DNA of 64,000 bases from Antedon mediterranea (GCF_964355755.1 NC_092674.1:7693001-7757000), one strand, 5' to 3'; shown: positions 24,501-33,845, numbered from the stretch's first letter. Program-made: numbers and translations. The notes: a model not told the origin generated them from the letters alone.

Positions 24501-25701
24501 AGTATTGTTATGAGGCTTAGTATCATTCCAAGTCACTTTATCTCTCCCATCAATATTCTTGTACAATATTCCAACTGATAAATCTCTGATGTCTTTGTCC
24601 TCTTGAATTGCGTATCCTCGAAACCTGCGTTTACCACTATATCTGGACGTCAATGGTGTATTAGAATACATGGTTATATCTAATGGATCTTCACAAAGAG
24701 ATATATAAATAATGTTTGAATTATTATACAAATATAATTAATACTCTTAAAAAAGTATAATACAAATATGAATACTATTAAATATAAATACTTTAAGTAC
24801 AAATATTGTTATGGATAAACTTGGTATGTAAATATTTTTATTAAAGTGGTTTTGAACAACAAACAAAAACTGAATATCTAATTGGGCGAGAAAACACATG
24901 GTAGAAAATTATTATTATTTTTCATTTTTTTTATTTTAATAATATCCTTTAACTTTTATCTAATTTATATTATTTTTATCCAATATTCTAAGTGAAGATA
25001 ACTGGATAAATTGATAATAATAATTGATATCCGTTTTTGTATGTAACTCTGACATATTGTATACTAGGCCTTTTGTTCAACTTCAATGGGTATTTTATTT
25101 TACGATTGCAAAAGTTTCAATAAATGAATGAATAAAACAATTAAGCGGATTGTGTAACAATATAAAATCTAAACAATGGAATTAACTTGATTATATTATT
25201 TGATTTTTCCTTTAATGGTTTAAAAAAATTGTATTTCTGAAATAAACACATTTCGGTAATATAATAAATGTCGTAATACGTCCACATCTTTGACTGTCCA
25301 TATTCTTTCGTACCGATTTATAATGCTTAAGAGATTGGGCATTTTGTACATCATAGGCAACTTATTCTACTAATCAATAGAGGTGTCTATGAATGATAAT
25401 CTACTATGTATTAGGCCTACCTGTTTTTAGTTTATATATTGACTTTCTTGTTTAAATAAATTTATTCTTCAGGCATTTATCAAGTCAATATAAATCATAT
25501 TACTGCTATCAATTGACATACCCTTTCGACTAAAATAATCCAAGGAGTCCATTAAATACGTCCTACTAGACTATATAACTCATAACAATAAATGAAGAAA
25601 GAGAAAGAGATTGTTCTAACCTTTCAAGACATACCTGATAATCCTAATTGCCACAAACAAAGACTTAAGATAAAAAGCTGAAAGCTTGTATAGAGAAACA
25701 T
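15427..25701 (-). CDS. Gene 2 (complete): Tie-like ectodomain receptor pseudophosphatase
   Basis: Nineteen exons, 3552 coding bases, 1183 residues: 25635-25701, 24302-24688, 23958-24197, 23432-23566, 22795-22935, 22354-22485, 21849-21992, 21011-21322, 20348-20415, 19879-20116, 19294-19608, 18973-19051, 18292-18835, 17760-17832, 17397-17464, 16693-16947, 16325-16467, 15965-16100, 15427-15501. All junctions are GT-AG and every phase matches; exons 1 to 8 all end in phase 1, the symmetric 1-1 class typical of shuffled extracellular domains. The order Ig, EGFs, three FN3s, TM recalls Tie receptors, while the cytoplasmic part is a single PTP fold. A 9-base in-frame deletion removes Gly-Val-Tyr before the second Ig cysteine. 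Catalytic residues suggest no or low phosphatase activity. Likely a plasma-membrane receptor or scaffold; ligand unknown. Confidence 0.85.
15965..16100 (-). CDS. Gene 2 exon 18: altered P-loop
   Basis: Joined to exon 17 the signature reads HCMNDFGRSGLF, against canonical HCSAGVGRTG. The CX5R spacing is kept, the loop backbone residues are not. It is followed by the helix LVYSVIQKM and LRSACPTAVNSE, where the Q-loop Gln is not conserved. Confidence 0.85.
16325..16467 (-). CDS. Gene 2 exon 17: WPD-loop exon (WPK) up to the active-site Cys
   Basis: Reads VQYEVNQWPKNEPVPE then PISVHC at the donor. In active PTPs the WPD Asp is the general acid; here it is Lys. The His-Cys of the signature motif is present. 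Phase 0 to 2. Confidence 0.85.
16693..16947 (-). CDS. Gene 2 exon 16: PTP core
   Basis: Eighty-five codons, phase 0-0. AFIVTQTPSHTNNTMDFWRLVFDY matches the PTP motif xxIxTQxPxxxTxxDFWxMV. It is followed by VTVQLNEM, the degenerate counterpart of the IVMLTxxxE strand, without the usual CxxYWP. Confidence 0.88.
17397..17832 (-). CDS. Gene 2 exons 14-15: N-terminal PTP-fold exons
   Basis: Exon 14 (17760-17832) and exon 15 (17397-17464) supply the region where active PTPs carry KNRY and the YDHSRV loop. Here it reads LNKRCFQINVDAGEEYINAS: the EYINAS substrate-side motif is kept, but the pTyr-loop Tyr is Cys and the YDHSRV segment is shortened. Both exons are small, so exon 14 is the less certain call. 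Confidence 0.68.
18292..18835 (-). CDS. Gene 2 exon 13: cytoplasmic tail with three YxEP motifs
   Basis: A 544-base exon encoding a polar, Glu/Ser-rich linker. Three repeats have the form SS-x-EP-(I/V)-Y-(A/I)-E-P spaced about 38 and 29 residues apart. The exon ends with YVTKRQSSVRNGFKKEFE, the helix-turn that starts receptor PTP domains. Y-x-x-P is the core preference of Crk-family SH2 domains (established), so phosphorylated repeats could dock such adaptors (inference). Gene 2 differs from genes 1 and 3 at several tail residues (DHVND, NINSNVSTF, EMYM). Confidence 0.82.
18973..19051 (-). CDS. Gene 2 exon 12: transmembrane helix
   Basis: Twenty-six residues, about 21 of them hydrophobic (VIGVVIGSVVVAVFVVTI), ending Leu-Lys-Arg across the junction. 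Phase 1 in, phase 2 out. Same position and sequence in genes 1 and 3. Confidence 0.85.
19294..21322 (-). CDS. Gene 2 exons 8-11: three FN3 domains
   Basis: FN3-1 is exon 8 (21011-21322; EPPTIVEQT then DVTWIP). FN3-2 is split between exon 9 (20348-20415, only 68 bases) and exon 10 (19879-20116); exon 9 was found by phase and is supported by AG/GT ends and conservation. The Trp of strand B in FN3-2 is replaced (KLKPVSSD). FN3-3 is exon 11 (19294-19608; LLVKWNAS, DYQVTYHYEL, YTFTVFASY). The tip of exon 11 before the TM helix is a Ser/Thr/Asn-rich stalk. Confidence 0.82.
21849..23566 (-). CDS. Gene 2 exons 4-7: four EGF-like domains
   Basis: Four consecutive symmetric phase-1 exons: 23432-23566, 22795-22935, 22354-22485 and 21849-21992. 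Exon 4 has C-P-V-C-Y-N-G-G-V-C and GFKGTSC; exon 5 has WGRDCNFVC and GFGGNDC; exon 6 has GFYGADC and GYTGEGC; exon 7 has GFFGDLC and WAGPNC. The FxGxxC patterns fit EGF and laminin-EGF modules as found between the Ig and FN3 parts of Tie-like receptors. Confidence 0.85.
23045..23310. repeat. (TAA)n-flanked repeat tail in gene 2 intron 4
   Basis: Unit 2 copy of the element at 5940-6205, same intron position. Confidence 0.5.
23958..24197 (-). CDS. Gene 2 exon 3: Ig-like domain with core deletion
   Basis: Eighty codons with an Ig-like pattern: EYVTINLS for strand B, LRWRHN for strand C (Trp kept), and the F-strand motif. Genes 1 and 3 read DDGVYECF; here 9 bases are missing, giving DDECF. The tyrosine-corner Tyr and its Gly are lost while the frame is kept. 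Strand B lacks the usual Cys, so the domain is atypical in all copies. Confidence 0.75.
24302..24688 (-). CDS. Gene 2 exon 2: N-terminal ectodomain module
   Basis: A symmetric phase 1-1 exon of 129 codons with no cysteine in the processed reading. It holds LSVGILYKNIDG, several Asn-glycosylation sites (NNT, and WNDT) and DDRVGVFSFEAK. Sequences of this kind precede the Ig domain in invertebrate proteins annotated as angiopoietin-1-receptor-like; that link is from memory. It may be a divergent beta-sandwich. Confidence 0.75.
25635..25701 (-). CDS. Gene 2 exon 1: signal peptide
   Basis: The start ATG opens 22 codons: MFLYTSF, a Leu/Ile/Phe-rich stretch through LFILSLCLW, then LGLS before a GTATGT donor in phase 1. 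This is a clear secretory signal. It is identical in genes 1 (8535-8601) and 3 (48159-48225). Any upstream untranslated exon is not visible. Confidence 0.8.
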
Positions 25702-26034
25702 CTCTACTCCTGCCCTACTAACCACTATATGGGTGGTCCTCAGTTGTACTCCGTATGAATGCAACGTTCGTCAGTAAATACAATATCGTTTCCTTGTATG
25801 TACGTTTATGTTCAACCAAGGTTCCTGTTTCTTCAATTCCTGAGACCCGATGATTATTTTAATAGCTTAAAATAATTCCTTAGTTTTGATCGAGGGTTAA
25901 ACATAATAGTTCGTTCTTTTTTAGTGCTCTACAAGCAAGCTTTTCTAAGCGCTGAACATTATTACCCCAGTCATTTTTCGGATCAAACACGTATGTAAAC
26001 ATATTCCCATAATTCAGCTATAGTAATCAGCTCA

Positions 26035-26210
26035 AAGTTGTGTTTTGATCTAACCGGGTACCCATTTATACACCTGGGTGGAGAGGCAAACGTAAGTAAA
26101 GAGTAAAGTATCTTGTCTAATGATACAAGCAATGCGGCGAGAGTTGGATTCGAACCTCGGTCTCACGATCACTAGTCCAACTTCCAACACCATGCGCCAC
26201 ACGCCCTCAC
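26035..26210 (-). mobile_element. tRNA-derived SINE-like element (unit 2)
   Basis: Copy of the element at 8935-9110 with the same head, B box and body, upstream of gene 2. Confidence 0.65.
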
Positions 26211-26769
26211 ATGCACTGTACGTAGTTTAATTTTGAATAGTTCTTGGTTATAAATATAATATCATTTCCTTCTTGTGATGTATGTTCGTCAACGTTTTAT
26301 GTTTAAACAAGTTTCTTGTTCTTCCAATTCCAGAAACTGAACACAGATGATTATTATAATAATATCTAAATTGTTTCCTTAAGATAAGATCTATCTTATC
26401 TAAATATAAATTCTTCCTTTTAACATCGGTTTCCATCTTCGATCATCTTGTTACCTCGTCCTCCTTCCACCTCACCTATCCTCAGCCCCTCAGATAATTA
26501 AGGAATCATTGTAAATAAAATTCAAATACAATATTTAAAGTTGAAATAGAGGAACGACTTCCTCCAAACTCGACCATTATGATTGGTACCACATTGTATG
26601 TGGCGTTCACAACTTGGAATCAAAGGTAACATAGGGCAGCATGGTAACAATTAAAAAAAATTAAGAAAAAAAAACACTCCTCATGCACACAAATAACATA
26701 CTACGTTTTAGTCTTTCGCACATTATTTATACATTGTTTTGATCTTCATGTTGTTTAGGATCAAAGGTC

Positions 26770-26774
26770 AGGAA
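26770..26774. repeat. Target-site duplication of the BEL/Pao element (left)
   Basis: AGGAA directly precedes the 5' LTR and is repeated at 32669-32673 after the 3' LTR. Units 1 and 3 show the empty site GGTCAGGAATGGGG at about 9666 and 49290. Confidence 0.85.
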
Positions 26775-27592
26775 TGTTACAGCTTGAGTACGACGCATTT
26801 GGCGTCCCATACTTTATTTTTAAATTACCTTTCTTGCTTCTCATGTTACCGAGGTTACTGTGTTGTTTTCTCCGAAAGTGAGCAGTCATCTTCACCATGT
26901 TTCATTCCAAAAGGCATAGTCACAGATAGATGTATGTTTTTATATGCTTTTAATTATTATCATACATTTAATTAATAACTTAGGAATCATATGACGTAAG
27001 ATTTAGTATTTGTAACTTTATAGTTTTCTTTATTTTGTAAGTTTAAGTTTCGATCATCCTTGATTGTTACCATCCATTGTGTACAGCGTTATGCTAGCCT
27101 AAAGGATGCGATTAGCGCTGTTCGCCCGACTATATAGATTAGTTGGAAGCTTTAATTATTTATAACTTTATATATTATGATTGACATTCATCGTATTCTG
27201 TGGTAGATTTACCCACGATATTGTAGTTTATGTGATCAACATTTTAGTAGTTCATGTGTAGTTAGTTTAGCTATGTAATTGGAAACTTATATTTCAATAT
27301 AGAATTCTTCATGGATAGACCATGTGAGTTATCACGGCGTGCAGAATTATGTTCGTTACGCTTGACTGAGCACAAGTAGTGCGCAGCTGCAGAATAGGCC
27401 AATAAGATTGTTTATATGTTATATAAAGGAATTGACTATAGAAATCATCAGTATGTACAATACAGTGCTTAATTAGTATTTTGATGTTAATTCTTGTTTA
27501 TTTTTTCTATTAAATTTCAGTTAAAACCGTTTGACACAATAACGCGTTACAAGTTTCTGTTATTTGCCTTTTACACGTGACTGGAGGTCACA
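26775..27592 (+). repeat. BEL/Pao 5' LTR
   Basis: 818 bases, the same length as the 3' LTR. I see only two substitutions between them (in GATTGACATTC and AACTTATATTT), so insertion was recent. Confidence 0.9.
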
Positions 27593-27615
27593 TTTTAAGT
27601 TTTAAATCTTTGTGA

Positions 27616-27831
27616 GTGGAAACTTGCAAGAATACGATGTCACAAGCGGGATCGTCAGTGAGCAGGAGTGGTAGTCATGTGAGCATAAGCCATGCTCGTG
27701 CGAGAGCTGATTTGGCCATGGCAAAGGCACGTGTTGAATTTGCTAAGAAGAAAGTTTCTCTATTAAGAATCAAAGCTATAGCTGAGGCAGACGTTCAACT
27801 GTTAAAAGCAGAAGAAGATGAGGCAGTTTGA
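27616..27831 (+). CDS. BEL/Pao gag N-terminal remnant
   Basis: The first ATG is at 27637. About 64 residues: a Ser-rich start, then an Ala/Lys/Glu-rich helix (coiled-coil-like, KARVEFAKKK) ending at TGA. BEL/Pao gag N-termini have such a helix, but the family gag is several hundred residues, so nearly all of it is absent. It is in frame with the pol ORF 43 bases on. Confidence 0.65.
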   Translation: METCKNTMSQAGSSVSRSGSHVSISHARARADLAMAKARVEFAKKKVSLLRIKAIAEADVQLLKAEEDEAV

Positions 27832-27873
27832 GATAGTGCAATCACCACTCAACTCAATAATTCAAAGTCATCA

Positions 27874-29550
27874 ATGGCAGTTAACGGAAATGCGACACGA
27901 GTAGGTCTAGCTGTAGTACCTGTCAAAGTAAGGTGCCCAGGAACCAGAAAGACAATCAAAACGTACGCATTTCTGGACAATGGATCAACTGCAACCTTCT
28001 GCACAGACGCCCTAGCTCACAAATTAAATGCGAAAGGCAAGAGAGTCCAGTTAAAATTAACCACAGTAAACGGTCAATCATCATCGGAATGCAACCTCAT
28101 CTCATTAGAAATTTCAACCCTGAATGGTGATGCAGTCTTTACAGCACCAAACGTTCACACAAAACCAAAATTGCCAGTCTTAAAAAGTGCAATTGCCACG
28201 ATAGATGATATTAAGAATTGGGTGCACCTGGAAGGGGTAAACATAGATACCATTGATGCAAATGTTGATTTGCTGATTGGGGGAGACCTACCAGAACTAC
28301 ACCAACCATATGAAGTGAAACCAGCTATGAATGGTGGGCCATACGCCACACGAACAGCTCTTGGTTGGGTTGTGAATGGTCCGTTGACTTCAACTAGATG
28401 CCAAGTTCAAAACTGCAATTTTATCTGTGCAGAACCACTGGAAGAGCAGTTTAAGCAATTTTGTAACATTGAGTTCAATGATATCCCAACTGAGAAGACA
28501 GTTATGTCTCGGAACGACCTTCAAGCACTACAGATGATGCAAGCATCGACTAAATTCAAAAACGGCCATTACCAAGTATCGATGCCATGGAAAAGCCCAC
28601 CTGAGGAATTTCCAAACAACAAGGCTGTGGCGCTGAAAAGACTCAATCTTCTAAAATCTAGGCTGATCAAGGACAGTACACTTCACACGAAGTACACAAA
28701 ATTTATGAACGACCTGTTGTTAAAGGGCTACGCGGAAAAGGCGTTGCAGAAAGACCAACCTAGATGGTATTTGCCGCACCATCCGGTGTTGAACCCACAA
28801 AAGCCAGGAAAGGTTCGAGTAGTGTTCGATGGGTCAGCTAAGTATCAAGGTGTTTGCTTAAATGATAAACTTTACCAAGGTCCTGATCTTACAAACACAT
28901 TAGTCGGCGTACTACTGCGCTTTCGTCTGGGACCCATCGCCTTTGCAGCGGACATCGAAAAGATGTTCTACCAAGTAAAGGTTGGAGAGACTGATAGTCA
29001 CTACCTATCATACTTATGGTGGGAAGACGGCAATCTGAATATGAACCCACAAGAGTACCAGATGGTTGTACATCTTTTCGGAGGAAAATCTTCACCTAGT
29101 TGTTCCAATTTTGCTCTCCGGAAGGTTGCCAAAGACCATGCGGAAGATTTCGATCCTGTTGTAACTAACGCAGTCAACAACAACTTTTACGTAGACGACT
29201 GTCTCAAATCCGTAGACAGCGAAGAGACAGCCATTGAGCTTGCCAAGGGATTAAAGAATTTGCTGACTCGTGGAGGTTTCAACTTGACCAAGTGGGTCTC
29301 AAACTCCAACCCACTTGTATCCACGCTCACAGACAGTGGACAGAATGCTTCAACATCATTGTTTGGAGGGGAACAACAAAGAGCACTGGGAGTACACTGG
29401 TTTGTAAAACAAGATGCACTTGGTTACGTTATTTCTCCAAAGAAGCAACCCAGCACAAGAAGGGGAATTTTGTCTGTAGTAGCATCCGTCTACGACCCTC
29501 TAGGACTAATAACACCATTCATATTAAAGGCAAAGCTGCTACTCCGATAA
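27874..29550 (+). CDS. BEL/Pao pol part 1: protease and reverse transcriptase
   Basis: 558 residues. A retropepsin-like aspartic protease (FLDNGSTATFC near residue 31) is followed by the BEL linker (TALGWVVNGPL near 161). The reverse transcriptase has VRVVFDGSA, AADIEKMFYQV (first catalytic Asp) and FYVDD (second) near residue 441. The frame ends at a single TAA where the BEL polyprotein would continue; the next ORF resumes in the same frame two codons later. Confidence 0.9.
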   Translation: MAVNGNATRVGLAVVPVKVRCPGTRKTIKTYAFLDNGSTATFCTDALAHKLNAKGKRVQLKLTTVNGQSSSECNLISLEISTLNGDAVFTAPNVHTKPKLPVLKSAIATIDDIKNWVHLEGVNIDTIDANVDLLIGGDLPELHQPYEVKPAMNGGPYATRTALGWVVNGPLTSTRCQVQNCNFICAEPLEEQFKQFCNIEFNDIPTEKTVMSRNDLQALQMMQASTKFKNGHYQVSMPWKSPPEEFPNNKAVALKRLNLLKSRLIKDSTLHTKYTKFMNDLLLKGYAEKALQKDQPRWYLPHHPVLNPQKPGKVRVVFDGSAKYQGVCLNDKLYQGPDLTNTLVGVLLRFRLGPIAFAADIEKMFYQVKVGETDSHYLSYLWWEDGNLNMNPQEYQMVVHLFGGKSSPSCSNFALRKVAKDHAEDFDPVVTNAVNNNFYVDDCLKSVDSEETAIELAKGLKNLLTRGGFNLTKWVSNSNPLVSTLTDSGQNASTSLFGGEQQRALGVHWFVKQDALGYVISPKKQPSTRRGILSVVASVYDPLGLITPFILKAKLLLR

Positions 29551-29556
29551 CTGTGT

Positions 29557-31743
29557 TTGATTGGATGCAAATGGGACGAACCTATTCCAGTAGAACTACA
29601 GATTAAATGGCATGAATGGTTAAAGGAACTTCAGAGTCTCGATAAGTTGAACATTCGACGTTGCTACAAACCATCAGATTTCGGCAACGTCACGTATAGA
29701 GAGTTACATCATTTTGGAGATGCATCATCCACGAGCTATGGAGCTGCATCCTACCTTTACCAGAAGGACGAGTGTGGAAACGTATGCGGGACCCTTGTGA
29801 CTGCGAAGTCAAGACTTGCTCCGGTCAAGACCCAGACAATTCCTAGATTGGAACTACAAGCAGCTGTCCTGGCAAGTCGCCTTGACAGAATCATTCGAGA
29901 AGAGCTGCATGAAATAAAAATCGATAGAACAGTTTGTTGGACAGACAGCACATGCGTGTTGAGATATTTGAACAATGAAGAAACGAGATTCAAGACATTT
30001 GTTGGGAATAGAGTGACAACAATTCTTAATCAAACAACTAAGGAACAGTGGCGACACGTCAGTTCCGCTCAAAATCCAGCCGATCTAGCCTCACGCGGAA
30101 TGTCTGCAGAGGATATGATGACAAGTGAAATGTGGTTCACTGGTCCCAGTTTCTTGATGGAAGATGAAAGTGAATGGCCTCAAATGCCTACCGACTTTAT
30201 TACTATCGTAGAAGATCCAGAAGTAAAAACTGTAAACGCTGTAACCGTTAAATTAGATGACGACAGAATAAATGACCTCATCAACCGCTTTTCAAGTTGG
30301 ACCAAGTTGATAAAGGTTTTTGCTTGGATACTACGATGGCGACGCAGAGTAAAGAACAAAGGTACCAACATTAACAGTTTCATATCCGTTGATGAGTGGA
30401 AAAACGCTGAGACAGTAATTTTCAGATACATACAAAATCAAGCACTTCACTCTGAAGTTAACCATCTCCAAACCAATCAACAAGTCAAGAAGGGTAGCTC
30501 TCTCATAAAGCTAGATCCAATTGTAATGAACGGTTTGATGCGAGTAGGTGGTAGATTGAAAAGATCTGAAATTAGTGATGCAGCAAAACATCAAATTATC
30601 CTTCCAAAGAATCACCATGTAACCTTACTTATCCTACGACACTATCATGCTATTTCCGGACATTCTGGCGTAGAGCATACACTGGCGGCGATACGTCAAC
30701 GATTCTGGCCGATCGGTGGAAGAGTAAATTTGAAGTCAGTTGTTCGCCGATGTGTGAAGTGCCGTAAGAATACAGCGCCAGTAATGCAACAAAAGATGTC
30801 CGATCTACCAGCTGATCGCGTTAAATCTACACCACCATTTACCAACATTGGAGTGGACTGTTTCGGTCCATTTTATGTGAGACAAGGAAGGTCAAGTGTT
30901 AAAAGATACGGAATCATCTTCACTTGCTTAACTGTCAGAGCAGTTCACCTTGAATTATCAAGCTCCTTGGACACTACCTCGTTTATTAACGCTTTAAGGA
31001 GATTTATTGCCAGAAGAGGAACTCCAGTAGAGATTCGCTCTGACAATGGAGGAAATTTTGTCAAGGGGAATAAGGAGTTAAAGGCTGCAATTGAACTGTG
31101 GAATCAAGACCAAATTCACCAATACCTCCTGCAACGACATATTGTGTGGAAATTTAACCCTCCTCTAGCCTCTCACTTCGGCGGAGTGTGGGAAAGGTGT
31201 ATTCGAACAGTACGTAAAGTTTTAAGTGGATTAATACAGGAACAAATATTGAAGGAGGAAGGATTAAGAACCCTGTTTTGTGAGGTAGAAAGCATTATCA
31301 ATAATCGACCACTTACAAAGGTGTCTGATGATCCGAAGGATAGCGAGCCATTGACTCCGAATCACCTATTGCTGTTACGCACAGGTTCTCAACTACCACC
31401 AGCAACACTTACGCAAGATGATGCTCATGTAACCAGGCGCTGGCGGCAAGTTCAGTACCTGGCCGACTTATTTTGGCGTAGATGGAAACGAGAGTACCTG
31501 CCCTCTCTACAGGAAAGGCGCAAATGGCATCACAAGCATGGAAACCTCAAGGTCGGTGACGTTGTAATCGTTGCGAATGAGTTAACTCCACGGAATTCAT
31601 GGCCGCTGGCAGTTGTCGTGGAAGTATACACAAGCACTGCAGATGGTCTTGTTAGATCTGCTAAAGTGAAGACTAAAATGTCAACTCTCGTTAGACCAAT
31701 CTCAAAATTGGTATCGCTTGAAGTCGCAAGTGATTTGTTTTAA
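29557..31743 (+). CDS. BEL/Pao pol part 2: RNase H, integrase, DUF5641-like tail
   Basis: 728 residues in the same frame as part 1. RNase H residues are visible in HFGDASSTSYGA, RLELQAA and CWTDST. The integrase has an H2C2 zinc finger (HYHAISGHSG ... CVKC), then D (IGVDCFGPF), D (RSDNGGNF) and E (GGVWERCIR). The C-terminal RRWRQVQYLADLFWRRWK ... LKVGDVV is the tail typical of BEL/Pao integrases. No envelope-like ORF follows. Confidence 0.9.
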   Translation: MIGCKWDEPIPVELQIKWHEWLKELQSLDKLNIRRCYKPSDFGNVTYRELHHFGDASSTSYGAASYLYQKDECGNVCGTLVTAKSRLAPVKTQTIPRLELQAAVLASRLDRIIREELHEIKIDRTVCWTDSTCVLRYLNNEETRFKTFVGNRVTTILNQTTKEQWRHVSSAQNPADLASRGMSAEDMMTSEMWFTGPSFLMEDESEWPQMPTDFITIVEDPEVKTVNAVTVKLDDDRINDLINRFSSWTKLIKVFAWILRWRRRVKNKGTNINSFISVDEWKNAETVIFRYIQNQALHSEVNHLQTNQQVKKGSSLIKLDPIVMNGLMRVGGRLKRSEISDAAKHQIILPKNHHVTLLILRHYHAISGHSGVEHTLAAIRQRFWPIGGRVNLKSVVRRCVKCRKNTAPVMQQKMSDLPADRVKSTPPFTNIGVDCFGPFYVRQGRSSVKRYGIIFTCLTVRAVHLELSSSLDTTSFINALRRFIARRGTPVEIRSDNGGNFVKGNKELKAAIELWNQDQIHQYLLQRHIVWKFNPPLASHFGGVWERCIRTVRKVLSGLIQEQILKEEGLRTLFCEVESIINNRPLTKVSDDPKDSEPLTPNHLLLLRTGSQLPPATLTQDDAHVTRRWRQVQYLADLFWRRWKREYLPSLQERRKWHHKHGNLKVGDVVIVANELTPRNSWPLAVVVEVYTSTADGLVRSAKVKTKMSTLVRPISKLVSLEVASDLF

Positions 31744-31850
31744 GATATGAACTTTATGAACCTTTATTTTAATCTTTATGTAGTTAGTGTAACTCAAGCT
31801 TATTGTTTGAATTTGTAAAGGCTGGTTAGTGGCGCCTTTAGGGGCCGGTG

Positions 31851-32668
31851 TGTTACAGCTTGAGTACGACGCATTTGGCGTCCCATACTTTATTTTTAAA
31901 TTACCTTTCTTGCTTCTCATGTTACCGAGGTTACTGTGTTGTTTTCTCCGAAAGTGAGCAGTCATCTTCACCATGTTTCATTCCAAAAGGCATAGTCACA
32001 GATAGATGTATGTTTTTATATGCTTTTAATTATTATCATACATTTAATTAATAACTTAGGAATCATATGACGTAAGATTTAGTATTTGTAACTTTATAGT
32101 TTTCTTTATTTTGTAAGTTTAAGTTTCGATCATCCTTGATTGTTACCATCCATTGTGTACAGCGTTATGCTAGCCTAAAGGATGCGATTAGCGCTGTTCG
32201 CCCGACTATATAGATTAGTTGGAAGCTTTAATTATTTATAACTTTATATATTATGATTGATATTCATCGTATTCTGTGGTAGATTTACCCACGATATTGT
32301 AGTTTATGTGATCAACATTTTAGTAGTTCATGTGTAGTTAGTTTAGCTATGTAATTGGAAACTTGTATTTCAATATAGAATTCTTCATGGATAGACCATG
32401 TGAGTTATCACGGCGTGCAGAATTATGTTCGTTACGCTTGACTGAGCACAAGTAGTGCGCAGCTGCAGAATAGGCCAATAAGATTGTTTATATGTTATAT
32501 AAAGGAATTGACTATAGAAATCATCAGTATGTACAATACAGTGCTTAATTAGTATTTTGATGTTAATTCTTGTTTATTTTTTCTATTAAATTTCAGTTAA
32601 AACCGTTTGACACAATAACGCGTTACAAGTTTCTGTTATTTGCCTTTTACACGTGACTGGAGGTCACA
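31851..32668 (+). repeat. BEL/Pao 3' LTR
   Basis: Starts TGTTACAG just after a G-rich GGGGCCGGTG stretch (possible polypurine tract) and ends GGTCACA. The right AGGAA duplication follows at 32669-32673. Confidence 0.9.
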
Positions 32669-33119
32669 AGGAATGGGGTGTTTGTTTTTGTAGTAGAGGC
32701 GTTATAATAAAATAATGTACTGAGATAGACTTATTTGTATCTATATACAGCTTAAATACAGCTTAAATACCAATTAAATGATGATATCTTGTGAAAAGTT
32801 GTGGGTCAATCAAGATTAAAACAAATGTTAGGGAAGGGATCACCTCAAAAGAGTATATTAATAGTCATATTATCATAATAGTAATACCATTTGTTCAATG
32901 AAGGTCAAGTAAGTGATGTAATTAAGTATATTAATTGAAAAATGTAACAACAATTGGAAATTAGCTCGTTAACAATTACGTGAGACAGAAGATACATGTT
33001 TAACTAGGCTTAAAGGACAACTTGACCGAGGACCATGTTTTAGGGATGTACCTATATGATTTCAGCACCATTGTGAGATTAAGGATATCGCCGCATGGGC
33101 TTGCCGTACAAGCCGTCGC

Positions 33120-33279
33120 CGTAAATTGCTGTGACGTCACAGGTGCAGCGCAAAATTCTGGCATTTCTAGTAAACACACCGTAACAAATATAAATGTTGA
33201 TTTTGTTATTGTTTATTTTGCTTATCTAGACTCATTAAGTAGATTTTGCGATGCACCTGTGACGGAACAGCAATTTATG
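33120..33279. repeat. Foldback (MITE-like) inverted repeat, unit 2
   Basis: Unit 2 copy of the element at 10121-10280. Confidence 0.6.
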
Positions 33280-33351
33280 TAAATGATTTAAATAAATTGT
33301 TCACAAAAATAAAATTGTAATGCCTTATTATATAATTATCCATAAACATAA

Positions 33352-33690
33352 AACATCGAAAAAGTCCGAACCATGGCTGGTCAATTTAAAGTCACTTACA
33401 TCGGCTCAATGTTTTGGAACAACCTGCCTTTAGATTTAAAGAATATTTTTTCTAAAAATTTGTTCGTTAAACATATAACATAACTTTTATTATCAAGATA
33501 CTGATTTAAGGTGGCCCATCTCTTATGGTTTTTGTCTGTCCTTTATTTTGTTAATTTCATTGTATTGTTATTTTCCATTGTTATTGTTTGTATACAATGT
33601 ATTTGTTAGTTTGGGACAAACGCTCGATTAACGAAAGCATTTTTTTTTGCTCCAATTTTCTATTGGTGAATAAATAAGTAAATGATACAT
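33352..33690 (+). mobile_element. LINE 3' end relic (unit 2)
   Basis: Copy with the frame intact: TYIGSMFWNNLPLDL through a terminal HIT and TAA, then the AT-rich tail. Confidence 0.55.
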
Positions 33691-33711
33691 TCCTGCTTAG
33701 TGTTTTTAAAT

Positions 33712-33742
<31 letters not shown>

Positions 33743-33845
33743 GACTGCACCCTGGCTCCCTTTGTTATATTTCTTTTATTCCTGTCCACCGAGGCAGCAC
33801 TTGCCAGCTTTATACTCTGACGTTATCCAAATTCCTTCACTTGCA

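Larger units (their letters stand above)
26775..32668 (+). mobile_element. BEL/Pao LTR retrotransposon, 5.9 kb, unit 2 only
   Basis: Two 818-base LTRs begin TGTTACAG and end GGTCACA and are flanked by AGGAA target duplications. The inside holds a very short gag remnant, protease, reverse transcriptase, RNase H, integrase and a DUF5641-like C-terminus. That order, with the DUF1758-type protease, identifies BEL/Pao. One frame runs through the interior but is broken by TGA at 27829 and TAA at 29548. Most of gag, including any zinc knuckle, is missing, so the copy is probably not autonomous. It lies about 1.1 kb upstream of the gene 2 start codon, in opposite orientation. Confidence 0.93.

Noticed and set aside
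28889-30431. Several minus-strand frames inside the BEL/Pao element
   Set aside because: They are antisense shadows of the reverse transcriptase, RNase H and integrase frames.
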